Positions 32,498 to 44,164 of a stretch of 64,000 nt of DNA are shown piece after piece; position 1 is the stretch's first letter, and the number at the start of each line of letters is the position of its first letter. Origin of the DNA: Edaphochlamys debaryana (Eukaryota > Chlorophyta > Chlorophyceae > Chlamydomonadales); the NCBI GenBank assembly GCA_016858145.1, contig JAEHOE010000027.1:930001-994000 (forward strand). The letters are read 5' to 3'. Under the pieces are notes generated by a model. That model was not told the DNA's origin. It did not search any database and worked only from the letters and a program-made list of their open reading frames with translations. Made by a program: the position numbers and the translations under genes.

Positions 32498-35400
32498 ATG
32501 CCAATATGGGGTACATCAGAGCTTGTCGTGGGTAGACCTGGAAGTCCGCGACAGCAGCGGCAGCGTTCAGCCGGGCCAGGCATTGGGCGGACTCCTCACG
32601 CTGCGTTTCCACCCCTATCGACGGAGCCCGCGGGCAGCAGCGGAGAGGAGGAGGCAGCAACACATGACCCTGTGGTCAATGGTCTTCGGGGCTCACAGCT
32701 GGTCGTGGGCTTGGGGCCCGCAAGTGGGCGCAGCACACCCAGCGCCGCCCCACCGCTCTCGCCGTCCGGGGGACTGCCCGCGCCGCAGCGCCCCGCAAGC
32801 AACTCACAGCCGCTCCCTTCCAGCTACTACGCCGTACACTACATCGGCATTGCCAATGGCGACCTGGGTGTGCTGACACAGAAGCAGGTGCAGGCGCTGG
32901 GCGCAGGGGGTGGAGGGTGGGAGTTACCGTGGGAGGGCGGGTTCTGAGCGGGGTCAGCGGTATCCCCTGGGATGGGACCGTGCAACGCAACGCATCCGCG
33001 CTAAGCACCGCCAAGCTACTGGCAACATGGGCTTTGGATTTTCTTGCTTCATGGCTGGGGATGCGCCAGGTAGCGGTTGCACTCCTCCGTCTGGTTGCGG
33101 GCAATTGGACTGACTCTTGTTAATTCGTCAAGCGGTTGCCTTCCAATCTCATCAGAAGCCTCCTTGATTCCTTGATCCTGGACTCCCTGCCACTGGACCC
33201 CGTGCAGAAGCTCACCATTCCATTGACTAAGGGGATGCTTGGGACGTCCCGAGCCCACGCGCCTGGGGGCATCTCCTCGGCGCCCCTCAGCCGGCCTCGC
33301 TCCTCAGCGCCGGCCCTAGCAGGCGGGGCCGCCGCCGCCGGCGGTGGCGGGGCTGTCGACTCCGCCTCCCCTGCAAGCAGCCCCAAGCACCCCAAGCCAG
33401 GGTCCGCAGCAGACCGACGGCCGCCCCTCTACGCCCCCAAGGGCAGCTCCCGGCGGCCCCTCGTGGTCACGCCGCCGCCCATGATGTTTGTGACGGCATC
33501 CGAGCAGGCGCCCTCCCCACGCTCGGCGTTCCATTCCCCATCCCCGCACGCCGGGGCCGCCGGTGACACCGACGCGCCGGCGCAGGCAGAGGGGGGCCGC
33601 GAAGCCGAAGCGGCGGGGCTGGACGCCTCGCAGCCGGAGGAGGGGGAGCGAGAGCACCCGGGCCCCGACCCACATCAGTGGCCGCCCTCCCCGGGCCCTG
33701 CATCCAGCCCCGCGGCGCCGCCTGGCGGCTCGCTGCGGCCCACCACCGCGGCCTCTGCGGCGGGGTCGGCGGCGGGGGGGAGGGCGCACACGCCCAGCCT
33801 GCCGGCCATGGTGGAGGACGCCACAGGGACGATAAAGGTGGTCAACGACTGCTTCTACTCCCGAGGGCTGCACTCGAGGTGTGTGGCGGTTGGCGGTTGC
33901 GCGCGTCGTCACGCGCTTCCCGTGGTTTCCGTACATAGGAAAGGGGGTGGGAAAGAGTGGAGGCAGAGGAGTCAGGTGTGGAGCGCTGTTGGCAGGGAGG
34001 GCCACACTCGGTCGCGATTGGGATCACGAACACACCCTCGCCGAAAGCCCGAAACTGCCACCTGTCGACCGGCCGAGCGTGCCAAGCGGCACGAACCCCC
34101 ACCCGAATACCCATCGGCCCCGCCCCGGACGGGCGGACACACTTGCTTAGCCGAACGGGTTGCCAGGCTCGCTGCCGACTCACCCTTGACCCTGCCGGCT
34201 TGCGCACCAGCGACGCATACAGCTGCCTGCCGCGCTGCAGGTCCAACTGCATCGCGGCGCCCTGAGCCCCTAGCGTTGCCAGGGCGAGGCTCGCTCGGCG
34301 CCCCCCGCGCTGGTCAGCGGGAGCCGTTCTTGCAGCAGGAAGCTAACGCCCAAACAGCGTGCAGGCCGCAGGCCTCACTGGACCTGCGCGCACAAAGATA
34401 TCCTGTTATGGAGGATCGTTGATGTGCCTCAAGTGACGCCGAGTCGCGCAACTGACCTGCAGCGCGGGTACTTCCTTCGGTCCCATACAAGCCCGGACAC
34501 AGCGGAGGCGTGGGCAGGCCCCGGGTTGCAAGATAGAGGAGCTGACGCTGTGAAGCGGCCGTCCCGTTCCGCGCCGCTGGTGGCTACGACCGACGCTAAA
34601 GATGGCTTACAGATAGCAGGGGAGCAAGGCGCTAAGCAGCGGGCGACGGCGCAGCCTCTGTCAAGTTCACGGCCCGTGCAAGCGTATCTAGCGACCGGCT
34701 TTGACGCTTCCAACTGTTGTGGCGAAGTGTCAGGCGTGGCAGAATACTGAAGAGGAGCAGCTCAGGAGCTCCTCGCAGTCCGCACCGCGTATCGCCGTAC
34801 GCGAAGTGCTCGTCCAGCAAACGGTCAACCAACCGGGCGATTTTCCCCCGCGGCTTGGACTCTCCTGAGGAACCTCACGGACCAGCCTCCTCTGCCCGGG
34901 TGGACGTGCCTGGCCGGAGCGACATGTGAGCGACGTGGCTGGTATGGTGGCGGGCAGCCCCTGTGTGTGCCGATGCACAGCTCTAGAAGCGCTCTGTCTA
35001 CAGGCCCGTCACCCAAGGCGCGGTCCTGACCCCTGCCCTGGCCACGGGTGCGCTCCCGAACGTCACCCTGGTAACGCGCGCCGCGGCGCGCACACCCCGT
35101 CGCGGAAGCGGCGCGAGCGAACCCCACGCCAGAAACAAAGCGAACGACACCAGAGGCGGCTTAAGGGTGTCTTCTGCCACGCTATGACACCTCGAAACCC
35201 GGTCCTGACCCTGTCCCTTCCCTTGCCCCTGCTCCTGAACCCACCAGGACCGGCCCTCGCAACCGGCAAGTTCGCCGCAATCGGCCCGCGGCCCCGCCCG
35301 TGCGAGACAAGGAGCCCCTCAGCTCGGCGCTGCCAGGGCGCTTCGGCGGCCGCGCGCCCTCGGCGGGCGGTTTCCCGGGCTGGAAGCTCTCCGCAGCGGC

Positions 35401-35677
35401 CGCCGCAGCAGCAACCGTGCCGGGCGTAGCCCCCGGGAGCCGGGGCAGCCGCCGGGCGAGCGCCGGTCCCTCGACGTCCGCAGGGCAAGCTGGCGGGGGA
35501 GAGTACTACGGAGGCGCACCCATGCCGCCGAGTGCGGCTGCGGCGTCGTGGGGCTGGGCCGAGGACGGCTCGGCGGGCGAGTATGCTGCCGGAGAGGAGG
35601 TACCCGCAACCGGACCCGGCGCCGCAGGGGTGCAGGTGCTTTCACGCAGCGGCACGGGCATGCGGACATCGGTGTAG
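32498..35677 (+). CDS. Unrecognised three-exon gene interrupted by a promoter duplication
   Basis: I do not recognise this protein. Exons 32498-32887, 33133-33878 and 35248-35677 join in phase to give 521 residues. Ordered-looking segments are SYYAVHYIGIANGDLGVLTQ at the end of exon 1, then LLDSLILDSLPLDPVQKLT and TIKVVNDCFYSRGLHS in exon 2. The rest is Pro/Ser/Ala/Gly-rich low complexity. No signal peptide or membrane helix is evident. Intron 2 (33879-35247) contains the complete second copy of the 956-bp repeat. The exon 2/3 junction (TCG AG|G ACC) keeps the frame across it. An additional 5' exon before 32498 is possible. Confidence is moderate for coding potential and low for the exact start. 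Confidence 0.5.
34169..35124 (+). repeat. 956-bp direct repeat, copy 2 (inside an intron)
   Basis: This copy of 31137-32092 lies within intron 2 of the unrecognised plus-strand gene. No difference between copies was seen, which points to a recent event or an assembly duplication. Confidence 0.95.
34184..34252 (-). pseudogene. Orphan exon 1 of the TIC-like gene
   Basis: The ATG at 34252, 23 codons (MQLDLQRGRQLYASLVRKP and on) and the GTGAGT donor are intact, but no exon 2 follows on this side. If the copied promoter is active it would drive an antisense transcript across exons 2 and 1 of the host gene. Confidence 0.8.
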
Positions 35678-36964
35678 CGGGTCGTGCATTGACTGCATGT
35701 GTGCGCATCGAGATTGTTGGGGAGAGGAGCAGGGAGGAGCGGGGTGACGCGACCATGGGCTGGAGGACGGCAGTCCGGTTTGGGAATGGATGGCGGGAGT
35801 GAATGGCCTGAACAAAGGCCTAGGGCAACGGACTATCGGTATGCTGAGAAGGGGCATGGGCGTGCCGCGGGAGAGGCCGCAATGATGAGCACCGGCAGCG
35901 CTGCAACTCAAGCCGCGTGCTGGCAGCCGGCTACGGAGGAAGTCGGCATTGATGTATAGTTGCCGTAACGAAGTGGCGTGGCCTATACGCTTAGGGAGGA
36001 TGACGTAGAGGGGTGGGCTCCACCTGGTGGGCGTTGGTGTGACGAGTGAGTGCGTGAGGACATGCATATTGACACTGCACGCATGACCGCTCGTGGCAGC
36101 TCCCGCCGCTCCCGATTTTGGCGTGACGTAATTTGTTTGGGCCCCCGCCTGTTGGGAAGGAAACCCACGAGGCTTGTGGGTCTTACCGTGTTGGACAACT
36201 TCCCACCCAAGGGTTGCAGATGGGAGGCAGTCCCAGTGGCCTGCCCCAATTGTTCTTCCGGAAGGCGCAGGCTGTTCGGTGGTGGCGCGGAGAAGCCGGA
36301 TCAACGATGGCAACGTAAAGTGGAAAGGCAAGGGCGCCGTAGGCCAATCCCACCGGAAAGCGCAGACCTGGGTTATGGTCGTGCGGCCGCTGATCAGCTG
36401 AACAAGCGTCACACAGCGATGCGTCAGTCGAGCTGGCTCCAAGCTGTTCCTCTGCGGCTTCTGCCGTTTGGCCATGCTCAGCTGCCAGCATTATGAATTC
36501 TCGAGGGCAAGCGGCAGCCAGCATCCTGACGGGTCTTACATTGGGCCTGGCTAACTGGTTTGCCGCTACACCTGCAGCAGTTGCCAATGCCCGCTTTCTT
36601 TCACTTCGTGCGGGTATCAGATGGCGCCATGCAAGCATGCATAGAAGCTAAGGAGGCTAGGAGCCCTCCCCTGGACCCAACCAGCGTCACTCCTTCACCC
36701 TTGGCATCCCCCAACATCACAGCTTCCAAGACCACGGCCTGCCCTACTATCCCGGAGTCCTCCATTCACATCCGATTGCCCGTCTCTCTATCGTCAGCCC
36801 GCAGCCTTCGGCAACCCTTGCCCGCACCCGCCTCGCGCAGACGCGAAGCCACACCCCTGCCTAGCCCCGGGTGCGGCGGGTGTGTCACCGCGTCGCACAG
36901 CGCGCACACAATGACCGAGGCTACCGTAACCCTCCATGCCGACTCTCCTTGTTAGCCCTCCGTG
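35678..36964. other. Convergent 3' intergenic region
   Basis: It lies between the stop codons of two converging genes. No supported gene; it should contain both 3'UTRs. Confidence 0.5.
36536..36540 (-). terminator. Candidate TGTAA polyadenylation signal of THUMPD1-like gene
   Basis: TGTAA on the minus strand about 425 bp beyond the stop at 36965. Confidence 0.4.
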
Positions 36965-39631
36965 CTAGCCCTCCTTGGGTGCGTTCTTGACCAGCGCCCG
37001 CACCGACACGCGCCCCTTGACCACCACCAGGCTGGGGCCCAGCAGGGACAGCCCCAGCAGGAACCGCCCGGCCACGGGAAGGACCTCCACCATGACCACT
37101 ACCTGGGGGGAGGGGCAGGAACGGAGCGGGCACGGAGGGGTGGGGATGAGAAGGGGTGGGGATGAGGAGGGGTGGGTACGCGGAAGGACGTGCGAAGGCA
37201 TGGCGGGCAGGGAGGGTGCGTGGGGCAGGCGCCTTCGCTCAACTGAGGGCTCCCTGTGAGCAAGTAGAGTAGAGCGCCCCCAAGTCCCAACTCTGCCACG
37301 CCCCGACCGCCTGCCCACCTGCGGCCGCTTGAGGTCGACCTTGGCCGCCTGCCCGAACACCTGGTTCACGCCCGCCGCCACCGCCGCGATGATCCGCCCC
37401 CGGTCCTGGAGCACCTCCTCCTCCTCCCGGCCCCCCCCCTGCCCCTCCGTGGCCGCTCCAGCTTGCCCGGCGGCGCCGTCCGCAGCTGCGGCTTCGCCGC
37501 CGTCAGACCCTATCGCCGGCGCCGCCGCCGCCGCCGCCGTCGACGCCGCCGTCGACGCCTTGGCCGCGCCACCGTCCTTCGGCCCAACCGTCTCGGTCTG
37601 ACGGTTGCGGTACACGACTGAGAAGGTGAACGGCTCAACGGCAACGGCAGCGGCAGCGGCAGTGGCGTTGGCGGCGGCGTCAGAGGCGGCGGCGGCCTCG
37701 AGGCCGGCGCCAGCTTGGCGGCGGCGGTGCGCCTCCGCCGCCGTCGCGACCGCTCGGGCGATTGCCGGACCGGTGGAGGCGCACGTTGCGTCCAGCGGTA
37801 TGATCCGCTGCACGTACCTGCGACGCCGCGGCATAAGAGGGACGAGCAACCTGATGCTGTCACTATCCGTTCTCTAGCAGGCCCTGCTGGCGAAGCCCAC
37901 ATCCTCTACACTCCCTCTGCGCTCCTGTCCCCTGACTGTGCTGCCCCCCCCTTCCCCTGCCCTTGCCCATGCATCCACGCGTCCCGCCTCCCACTGCACC
38001 ACATCACCACGGCACCATTGCACATTAGCGTTTCCCTTAACCCACGTCCCCCGCCCCACTCACGTGGGGCTCCTCAGCCGCCCCGCCTCCACGTCCGCCA
38101 GCAGGCTGCCCACCACCTGCACCGGGTCCACGCAGGCCCCGGCGGCCGCGCTCAGCCGCATCACCGCCACGCCCCGGCAGCCCACCTGCAGCAGGCGGGG
38201 ATGGGGGAGGGAGGGGGAAGGGATGGCAAAGGCTTTGGGGTGGTTCGGGGTAGTTGGGTTGGTTGGGTTGGTTGGGTTGGTTGGGGTTTGCGAGGGGCGG
38301 GGTGGGGTACGTGTGAGCACAGAGGCGGAGGGTGGAGACAGGGCTGACACCCGCACTTCAAGCATGGGTACTGCAAACTCTCTAGCAACACGTTGAGCTC
38401 GGGGGACTTGGGACGATACTTGAATATGCAGAGGCGTAGCATGTGTATCAGGCGGGAACCCTCACCTTGACCATGCCTAGCGCGCAAGGCGCTGCGGGCG
38501 GAGCCGAACCCTCAACGCGTTCCGAGCCTGCACAAGGAGTGGTCAGCGGGCAGCCAGGATCTTCTTATGGCTTGACGGATTCAGCTCCACTCCTTGCAGA
38601 GAAGCCTCGCGCACAGCCCCTCTACCACTTTAGCTTTCCCTTCTGCCGCTGACACGGACGACCAGGCCCCGGCGTCATGATGGAGCGATCCCTCATGGCG
38701 GGGCAACCTCCCACGCACCTCCGAGGTCCTCATCATCCGAGCCATCGTCCTCGCTCTCCTCGCCACCGCCCTTGCCATTGCTACTAGCGGCAGATGGCTC
38801 CTTTGCCCCAGCTCCGGTTGCGCCAGACGTCCCCTCAGGCGGGTCGCTGTCGGCAGCTCCTGCCTCGGCCTCCGCCGGTGGCTGCTCCTGAGCGCCCGCC
38901 GTGGCGTCTGGGGCAGCGGCGCTTGTGCCAGGACCGCCCTGCCCCTGCGTGGCACCTTGCGCGGCCGGCGTTGGGAACAGGTGGTTTGGTAGGTAGCGTC
39001 GGATCAGTTGGGTGGCCTCTCGGATGGCACTCTTCTCCCTGGGGTAGGGATTCACATGGAAAGCAAAGCCGGGAGGGAGTTGGCGCGCAGCGAAGCGAGG
39101 CAGCAAACATCACGCCGGTGAATGTGCCCACGTGCGGGCTGCTGAGACTCGCGTGGTGTAGGCTGAACTTTGTGCCTTGCGCTCCTCTGCTGGCCCTTGT
39201 GCCCGACAAAGGGCGTTTGGGCTCCATCCTCTGCAGGCTCCCGCCAGCTCACTTGCGGAAGTTGCAGGTGAGCACAAAGGCCTTGGCCCCCGCCTCCAGC
39301 TCCCCGACCACAGCGTAGTGAAAACGGTCCACGTGCACGAACCCAACGTCCTGAGCGCCTGCACCAACAACGGGCCGCGACCATGCAAGCTGAGGCGAGA
39401 GCGGGTTTTGAAGTGGGCGCGGGGTACACACGCCCGGACTTGCAGTCACCCCGCTCCGAGGGGCACCCCCCTACGACAGCCTTACGACTGTGTAAGAAAT
39501 GCCCGAGCTTGCAGGAGCTTCCCACCGGCTTTGCGGGGTCGCTTGGCGCCGCCGTCGCCCGGCAGGCATCTCCGCATCTCCACTTCGGCCTCCCTCTTCA
39601 GACGCGCCAGCCGCTGTTCCTCTGACGCCAT
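36965..39631 (-). CDS. TAN1: THUMP-domain tRNA acetylation adaptor (THUMPD1/Tan1)
   Basis: Tan1/THUMPD1 binds tRNA and assists Kre33/NAT10 in forming N4-acetylcytidine at position 12 of tRNA-Ser and tRNA-Leu. Exons: 39631-39526, 39358-39253, 39038-38719, a possible 26-nt micro-exon 38491-38466, 38185-38064, 37817-37319 and 37102-36965; the sum is 438 residues in frame. Diagnostic segments are AFVLTCNFRKEKSAIREA near residue 60, GCRGVAVMRL, YVQRIIPLDATC (start of the THUMP core), FSVVYRNR, and VNQVFGQAAKVDLKRPQ followed by VVVMVEVLPVAG and VRALVKN at the C-terminus. These match the family in order. Acidic and Ala/Gly-rich insertions (residues about 95-175 and inside the THUMP domain) make it longer than the human protein. 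The micro-exon is the least certain piece. Confidence 0.9.
38254..38288 (+). repeat. GGGTTGGTT microsatellite in THUMPD1-like intron
   Basis: About four GTTGGGTTG units in tandem within the intron 38186-38465. Confidence 0.8.
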
Positions 39632-40191
39632 GATAAATGTCTGAGCTAGAGCCGGACGTCGTCGAAGGACGTCTCGCAAACCCAATCCCCGCAAGCTATG
39701 CGGGCTTCTCACAGCCTGCTCAGTCGACTAAGAGTGATACTAGCTGGTAATTTGTACACAGATGCTGCTGCAGTGGTCAATGCCCTAGCGGGGCAGCGCA
39801 GAGGGCACTATCGGCGACGACGGCCCGCGGGTCTTGCGGTCTTGCAAGCTGTAGGGCGGGCGCTGGCGCCGAAGGGCAACTCAATAACATCCGGTCGATG
39901 CCGTGAGATAGAGCTTGCTCCGCGCAGGGCAGCTTGCGCGGCTGGGGTGCACGCCGCGATCCCTCGCCCTCTGAACACACATAGCCCGGACACACGCTCC
40001 ACTGACATTATCAATGAGGTTAACAAGCAGCTAGAATACTCAGACGCCGACGAGCGAGCGCACCCGCATTTTGGCTTCGCCGCGAAACCCCGTGACAGCT
40101 CCGCTACCTCACGGCTTTTGTGTCTACAGGCTCCAAGTGTAGCGCAGAATTAGAAAGCGACGCAGTTTGGGGCCCTCGGGCAAGCTCGATC
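39632..40191. promoter_or_regulatory. Divergent promoter region of THUMPD1-like and SDR genes
   Basis: The two start codons face away from each other across 560 bp with no gene between. A bidirectional promoter is inferred from layout only; no TATA box was identified. Confidence 0.4.
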
Positions 40192-43100
40192 ATGGATTGG
40201 GTGAACAACCTGGTCGCCGCTGTGCTCAACTTGATCGTGTTTGGATATGACGTCCTCTTTCAGGTGCGCGATGCCACCTTTGACGGCAAGTAGCGCCTGC
40301 CCCCCGCACAATCGCGGGAATGTGGAGCTGCGCGCTGGTCCCAGGCTGGTCTAATGTTGTCAGCGAGGACGGCGGCGGAGTGCAAGGGCAGCACGCAGCG
40401 TCGGGCGTTACGTGCCCTGAGCCACACGGGCCTCCCCACGCCACGGAGTTGGGGCGCGGGGCCGCGCGGGGACACGCCACTTGGCCCAGGCCAGCAACAC
40501 AACTTTCCCCGGCAACACCTGCCGTGAGCTCTTGCAAGTCACCGTGCTGACGGTTGTGATCGTCCTCCTCGACAGACGTGGGGCATGCGCCACCTGCCCC
40601 GGCACATCGACAACGTGGGCGGCCCGGTGGACGGACTCACCGCCATCGTAACTGGCCCCACCAGGTGCTGACAGCTTGCGTAGGGGGCATGGGGGAAACA
40701 CGGCGAGCTGACTCTGCGTGCTTGCTATGTCGAGGCTGAGAATGGCGCACATGTGGGGATGTTGCAGAGACGGCTACGCCACCCCGCGTAGCGCCGTTGG
40801 CCTAGCTCCCATATGTCTTCTCTCGTATCTGCTCCTCTCATGTTGCTTGCAGCGGTATTGGAGAGGAGACGGCAGCGGCACTGGTTCGGCGGGGAGCCAA
40901 GGGTGGGTGCCGGTGTCGGGGCTCCTACGGGGTCAGGCGTCTTGGGTCCCAGGCTGAGCCTCTTACAACCACCATACACCCCGATCCCAACGCCAGCAAC
41001 ACTTGAACGTCCAGAGAGTCACCGCCAGATGCCTATATAGTGTGTCAACGTCACTGCTATCGCCGTTTACAGAAGCACCCGTCCTGCGCCCTGCCTTCCG
41101 CAGTGGTGCTGGCATGCCGCAGCCGCGACCGCGGGGAGGCGCTGAAGACTGCCCTCGTGGCAGCGGAGAAGGCGGCGGGGCGCAAGGAGCCGGAGCTCGA
41201 GGTGCGCGCTTGCGGGGGTTCCAGGCGTGTGGTGAGGCAAGGGGCAATGGACAGCAAGCACGCAGCGCTTACCTGCGCCTTGTGAAGAAGCTAGGTGGCC
41301 ACACGGTTCAGCGCTCAGCTGGGAGTCAAAGTGGGGGCGAGGGGTCCGGTTCTCCCCGCTCACCCCGGCGTCCTTCCCGCTCCCTTCCTCCTCCCCTCCC
41401 GCCTGGCTGCCGCCGCACCATCTGGGCTCTCAAAACTCAAACTCGTCGAAGATCCCCTCCCGCCTCCCCTTTCCCCTCTGCGCAGGTGCGGCTGCTGGAC
41501 CTGGCCTCCCTAGACTCCGTGCGCCAGTTCGTCAAGGAGTGGGAGGCGGAGAAGCGGCCGCTGCACCTGCTCATAAACAACGCCGGCGTCTTCACGATCG
41601 GGGGTGAGCGGGAGGGGGGCCTTGCGGAGACGTGCGGAGCCGGGAAGGCTCACCAGCAGCCAGGAAGGCTGCGGGCAGCCCAGGCGGTCTATTGCGCTTG
41701 TCGTTTTGTTACATGGACACGCGGCTGCGGGGGAGCGGGGGCAAAACCCACCCTCGCAGCCTTGGGCCCACAGCCTCTCAACCCGCTGCCGCCCGCGCCA
41801 CAACCCTGCGTGCCCCCAGCGCCCCGCGCCACCACGCAAGACGGGTTCGAGCTCCACATGGGCTCCAACCACCTGGGCCACTTCCTGCTCACCCTGGGGC
41901 TGCTGCCGTCCATCCGCCGGGCGGCGGCCGCCGAGGCCAAGGCCGCGCCGCTAACCGCCAACGGCTCCGCAACCGCCAACGGAAGCGCGGCGGTTGGGTC
42001 CCGGTGCCGCATCGTCAACGTGTCCAGCTCGTACCACACGCTCATCCGCAACGGCATCTCCCGTGACGACCCCCACCTCACGGGCAGGGGCCAGTACAAC
42101 GCAGACCGCGCCTACGCCCAGAGCAAGCTTGCCAACGTGAGCGTCCGCCCGCGACGCGCTTACTTGCAGGAGGCTAACGCGTTAGCAAGCTCGCCCACCA
42201 TCACCCGTATTCCAGCGCCCTAAACCTCAGTTCCACCGCGCTTCAAACACACCCCCAGACACACTCCCCACACCCCCCAACATCTCCCCGACACCCACCC
42301 TCCCAACACCCCCCCAAACAACTCCCCCAAACACCGCCAAACACGCCCCCACCATCCCCCACACCCCCAACGCAGGTGCTCTTCACGCGCGAGCTGCGCC
42401 GCCGCCTGGCCCGCTCCGACCCTGCCCTGGCCGCCTCCGTGCTGGCGCTGCACCCGGGACTGGTCTGCACCAACGTGGCGCGCGACCTGCCCGCGCTGGT
42501 GCGCACGGCCTACAACGTGATCATGGGCCAGATCCTGCTCAACTCCATGCAGGGTGAGGGCGGTTGGTGCGGTTGGTGGTTGGGCGGTTGCAGGCGGTTG
42601 CGGTGGTTGGGGTGGTTGGGGTGGTTGGCGCGTGGTGTTGGGAGGGGGTGCGGGATGGACGGGGGTTGAGGTCGGCGGGCGGGCTTGGGCGGCGTTGGGT
42701 CAGGGGTTGCAAGCGATATGGCAGGATGCGGCGCCAACGCGCTGTTCGGCGTTGAGCTGGCAAGCGGGCCGGCCGTATCTCGCTTTCGCCCCGGCCTAGA
42801 GGAAGCCGTGCGTGCCCTCGACCACTTGCTTTGAAGCCCTGCTCCCCGCCCGCTGTCGCCCGCAGGCGCCCGCGCCAGCGTCCACGCCGCCACCTCGCCC
42901 GCGGCGCCCGCTGAGGCCGCCTCCACGAGCGGCTACTTCAACTCCACTTGCCTGCCCATGCAGCCCTCACCCGCGGCCCAGGACGATGAGGCCGCGGCCT
43001 GGCTCTGGCGCTGGTCCTCGGAGCAGGTGCGAACGGCTGGGGCGGGGCTACGGAGCGGTAGGGTGCGGGTCCTGAGTGCGGAGTGCTGTGTGCTGAGTGG

Positions 43101-43437
43101 GGCCGCTCGCTTGGGTCACGGCGGGAAGGCTTGAGGGTTGGGACTGGGCGGTGACAGGAGTGGGCTGAGGGGAGAGGGCAAAAGAGCGTTTTGCGAGGAA
43201 GGTAAGTGCGTGCAGGTGCAGGCAGCGGGTGTGAGGCGCAGTGCAGGACGAGCCGCGCGCGGCTGTCCTCGCCGAGCAGTGTCAGGCGCATATGCGGGCT
43301 CTCACGCTTCACCATGCTACCGTACACGCGTCGTATGCCACCCTTTTCTTCTTCTCCTTCCCGCATACTCACCTTTCCTCCTCGTTCCCCCGCGCCAGGT
43401 CAAGCTGGACCCCTCCCTGGACCTGCCGGCGCCCTGA
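40192..43437 (+). CDS. Short-chain dehydrogenase/reductase (retinol dehydrogenase-like)
   Basis: An NAD(P)-dependent oxidoreductase of 373 residues is encoded by nine exons: 40192-40263, 40576-40664, 40853-40902, 41104-41201, 41486-41603, 41820-42136, 42376-42553, 42866-43026 and 43399-43437. A hydrophobic N-terminal helix (LVAAVLNLIVFGYDVLF) suggests membrane anchoring. The Rossmann cofactor motif TGPTSGIG is near residue 50, LACRSRDRG near 75, LLINNAG near 134, the catalytic Ser in VNVSSSYH, and Tyr-Lys in YAQSK near 240. HPGLVCTNVARD follows, as in RDH/WWOX-type and plant FEY-like SDRs. TGPTSGIG has Pro where most members have Ala, a small change. An Ala/Thr/Asn insertion interrupts the domain before VGSRCRIVNV. 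The substrate cannot be predicted. Confidence 0.94.
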
Positions 43438-44164
43438 GGGAGGACACAAAGGCGGCCAGTCCTCCCTGCTTTGACGCAATGAAGCAACCGGAGCCTCACG
43501 GCTGGACCGTCCAAGCCAGGCCGATTGGCATGCCCCCGTGGCTAGCAGCCCGGCGAATGGCATGCATGCGGCAGAGGAGCCGGTAGGCAGACGGGCTTGG
43601 TGAGATGGGACGGGGAGAAGGCAGGTGCCAGGCGCAGCTCGGGCTACTAGTTGTGGGGCCTTCCGAGCTACCAGGTAAGCCCCGAGGGGTGACCCGGTCG
43701 GTGGGGGCAGGCTGCTTGAAAAACGGCGGGGTTCCTTTGGTCTTGACGGAGCCGGTCAATCGGCAGGAATGGGGTGCAAGCGTTCACGTGTAGCGGTGCA
43801 CGGCGCCACTTGGCGTACTAACGGGAATGTGAGCTGAGGGGTGCCAAAGCACTCGTCCGGTAGCTGCTGTTAGTTGGTCCCCCGGCGCTGTCGGCTCATG
43901 CACTCATGGGTACTATCGGCAGCACCAGGGAAGATCACGTACGAGCTGTTGCCTGCTGGCCTCACCTGAGCCGTTGCCTTGTTGGGCCGTTGGCACACGG
44001 TACCGGTATTCCGTGCCAGGCGGGGGAGGAGGCTGTCAAGGGGCCAGTTCGGCTGTCAAAGGCTTTGATCCAGGCCAAAGCCTAGATAATGGGTCCAAGG
44101 GTCTTGGGGGATTTGGAGGAAAGGGCTGCCTGCAAAGCCACGCCGCACGGCAGCATGCTTGGAC
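43438..44164. other. 3' region of SDR gene
   Basis: No gene seen. It presumably contains the SDR 3'UTR and ends at the inverted repeat boundary. Confidence 0.5.

Noticed and set aside
36180..36260. Similarity of a short stretch to 6560-6610 suggesting a shared mobile element
   Set aside because: Only a few short words match; no terminal repeats, target-site duplication or coding remnant was found.
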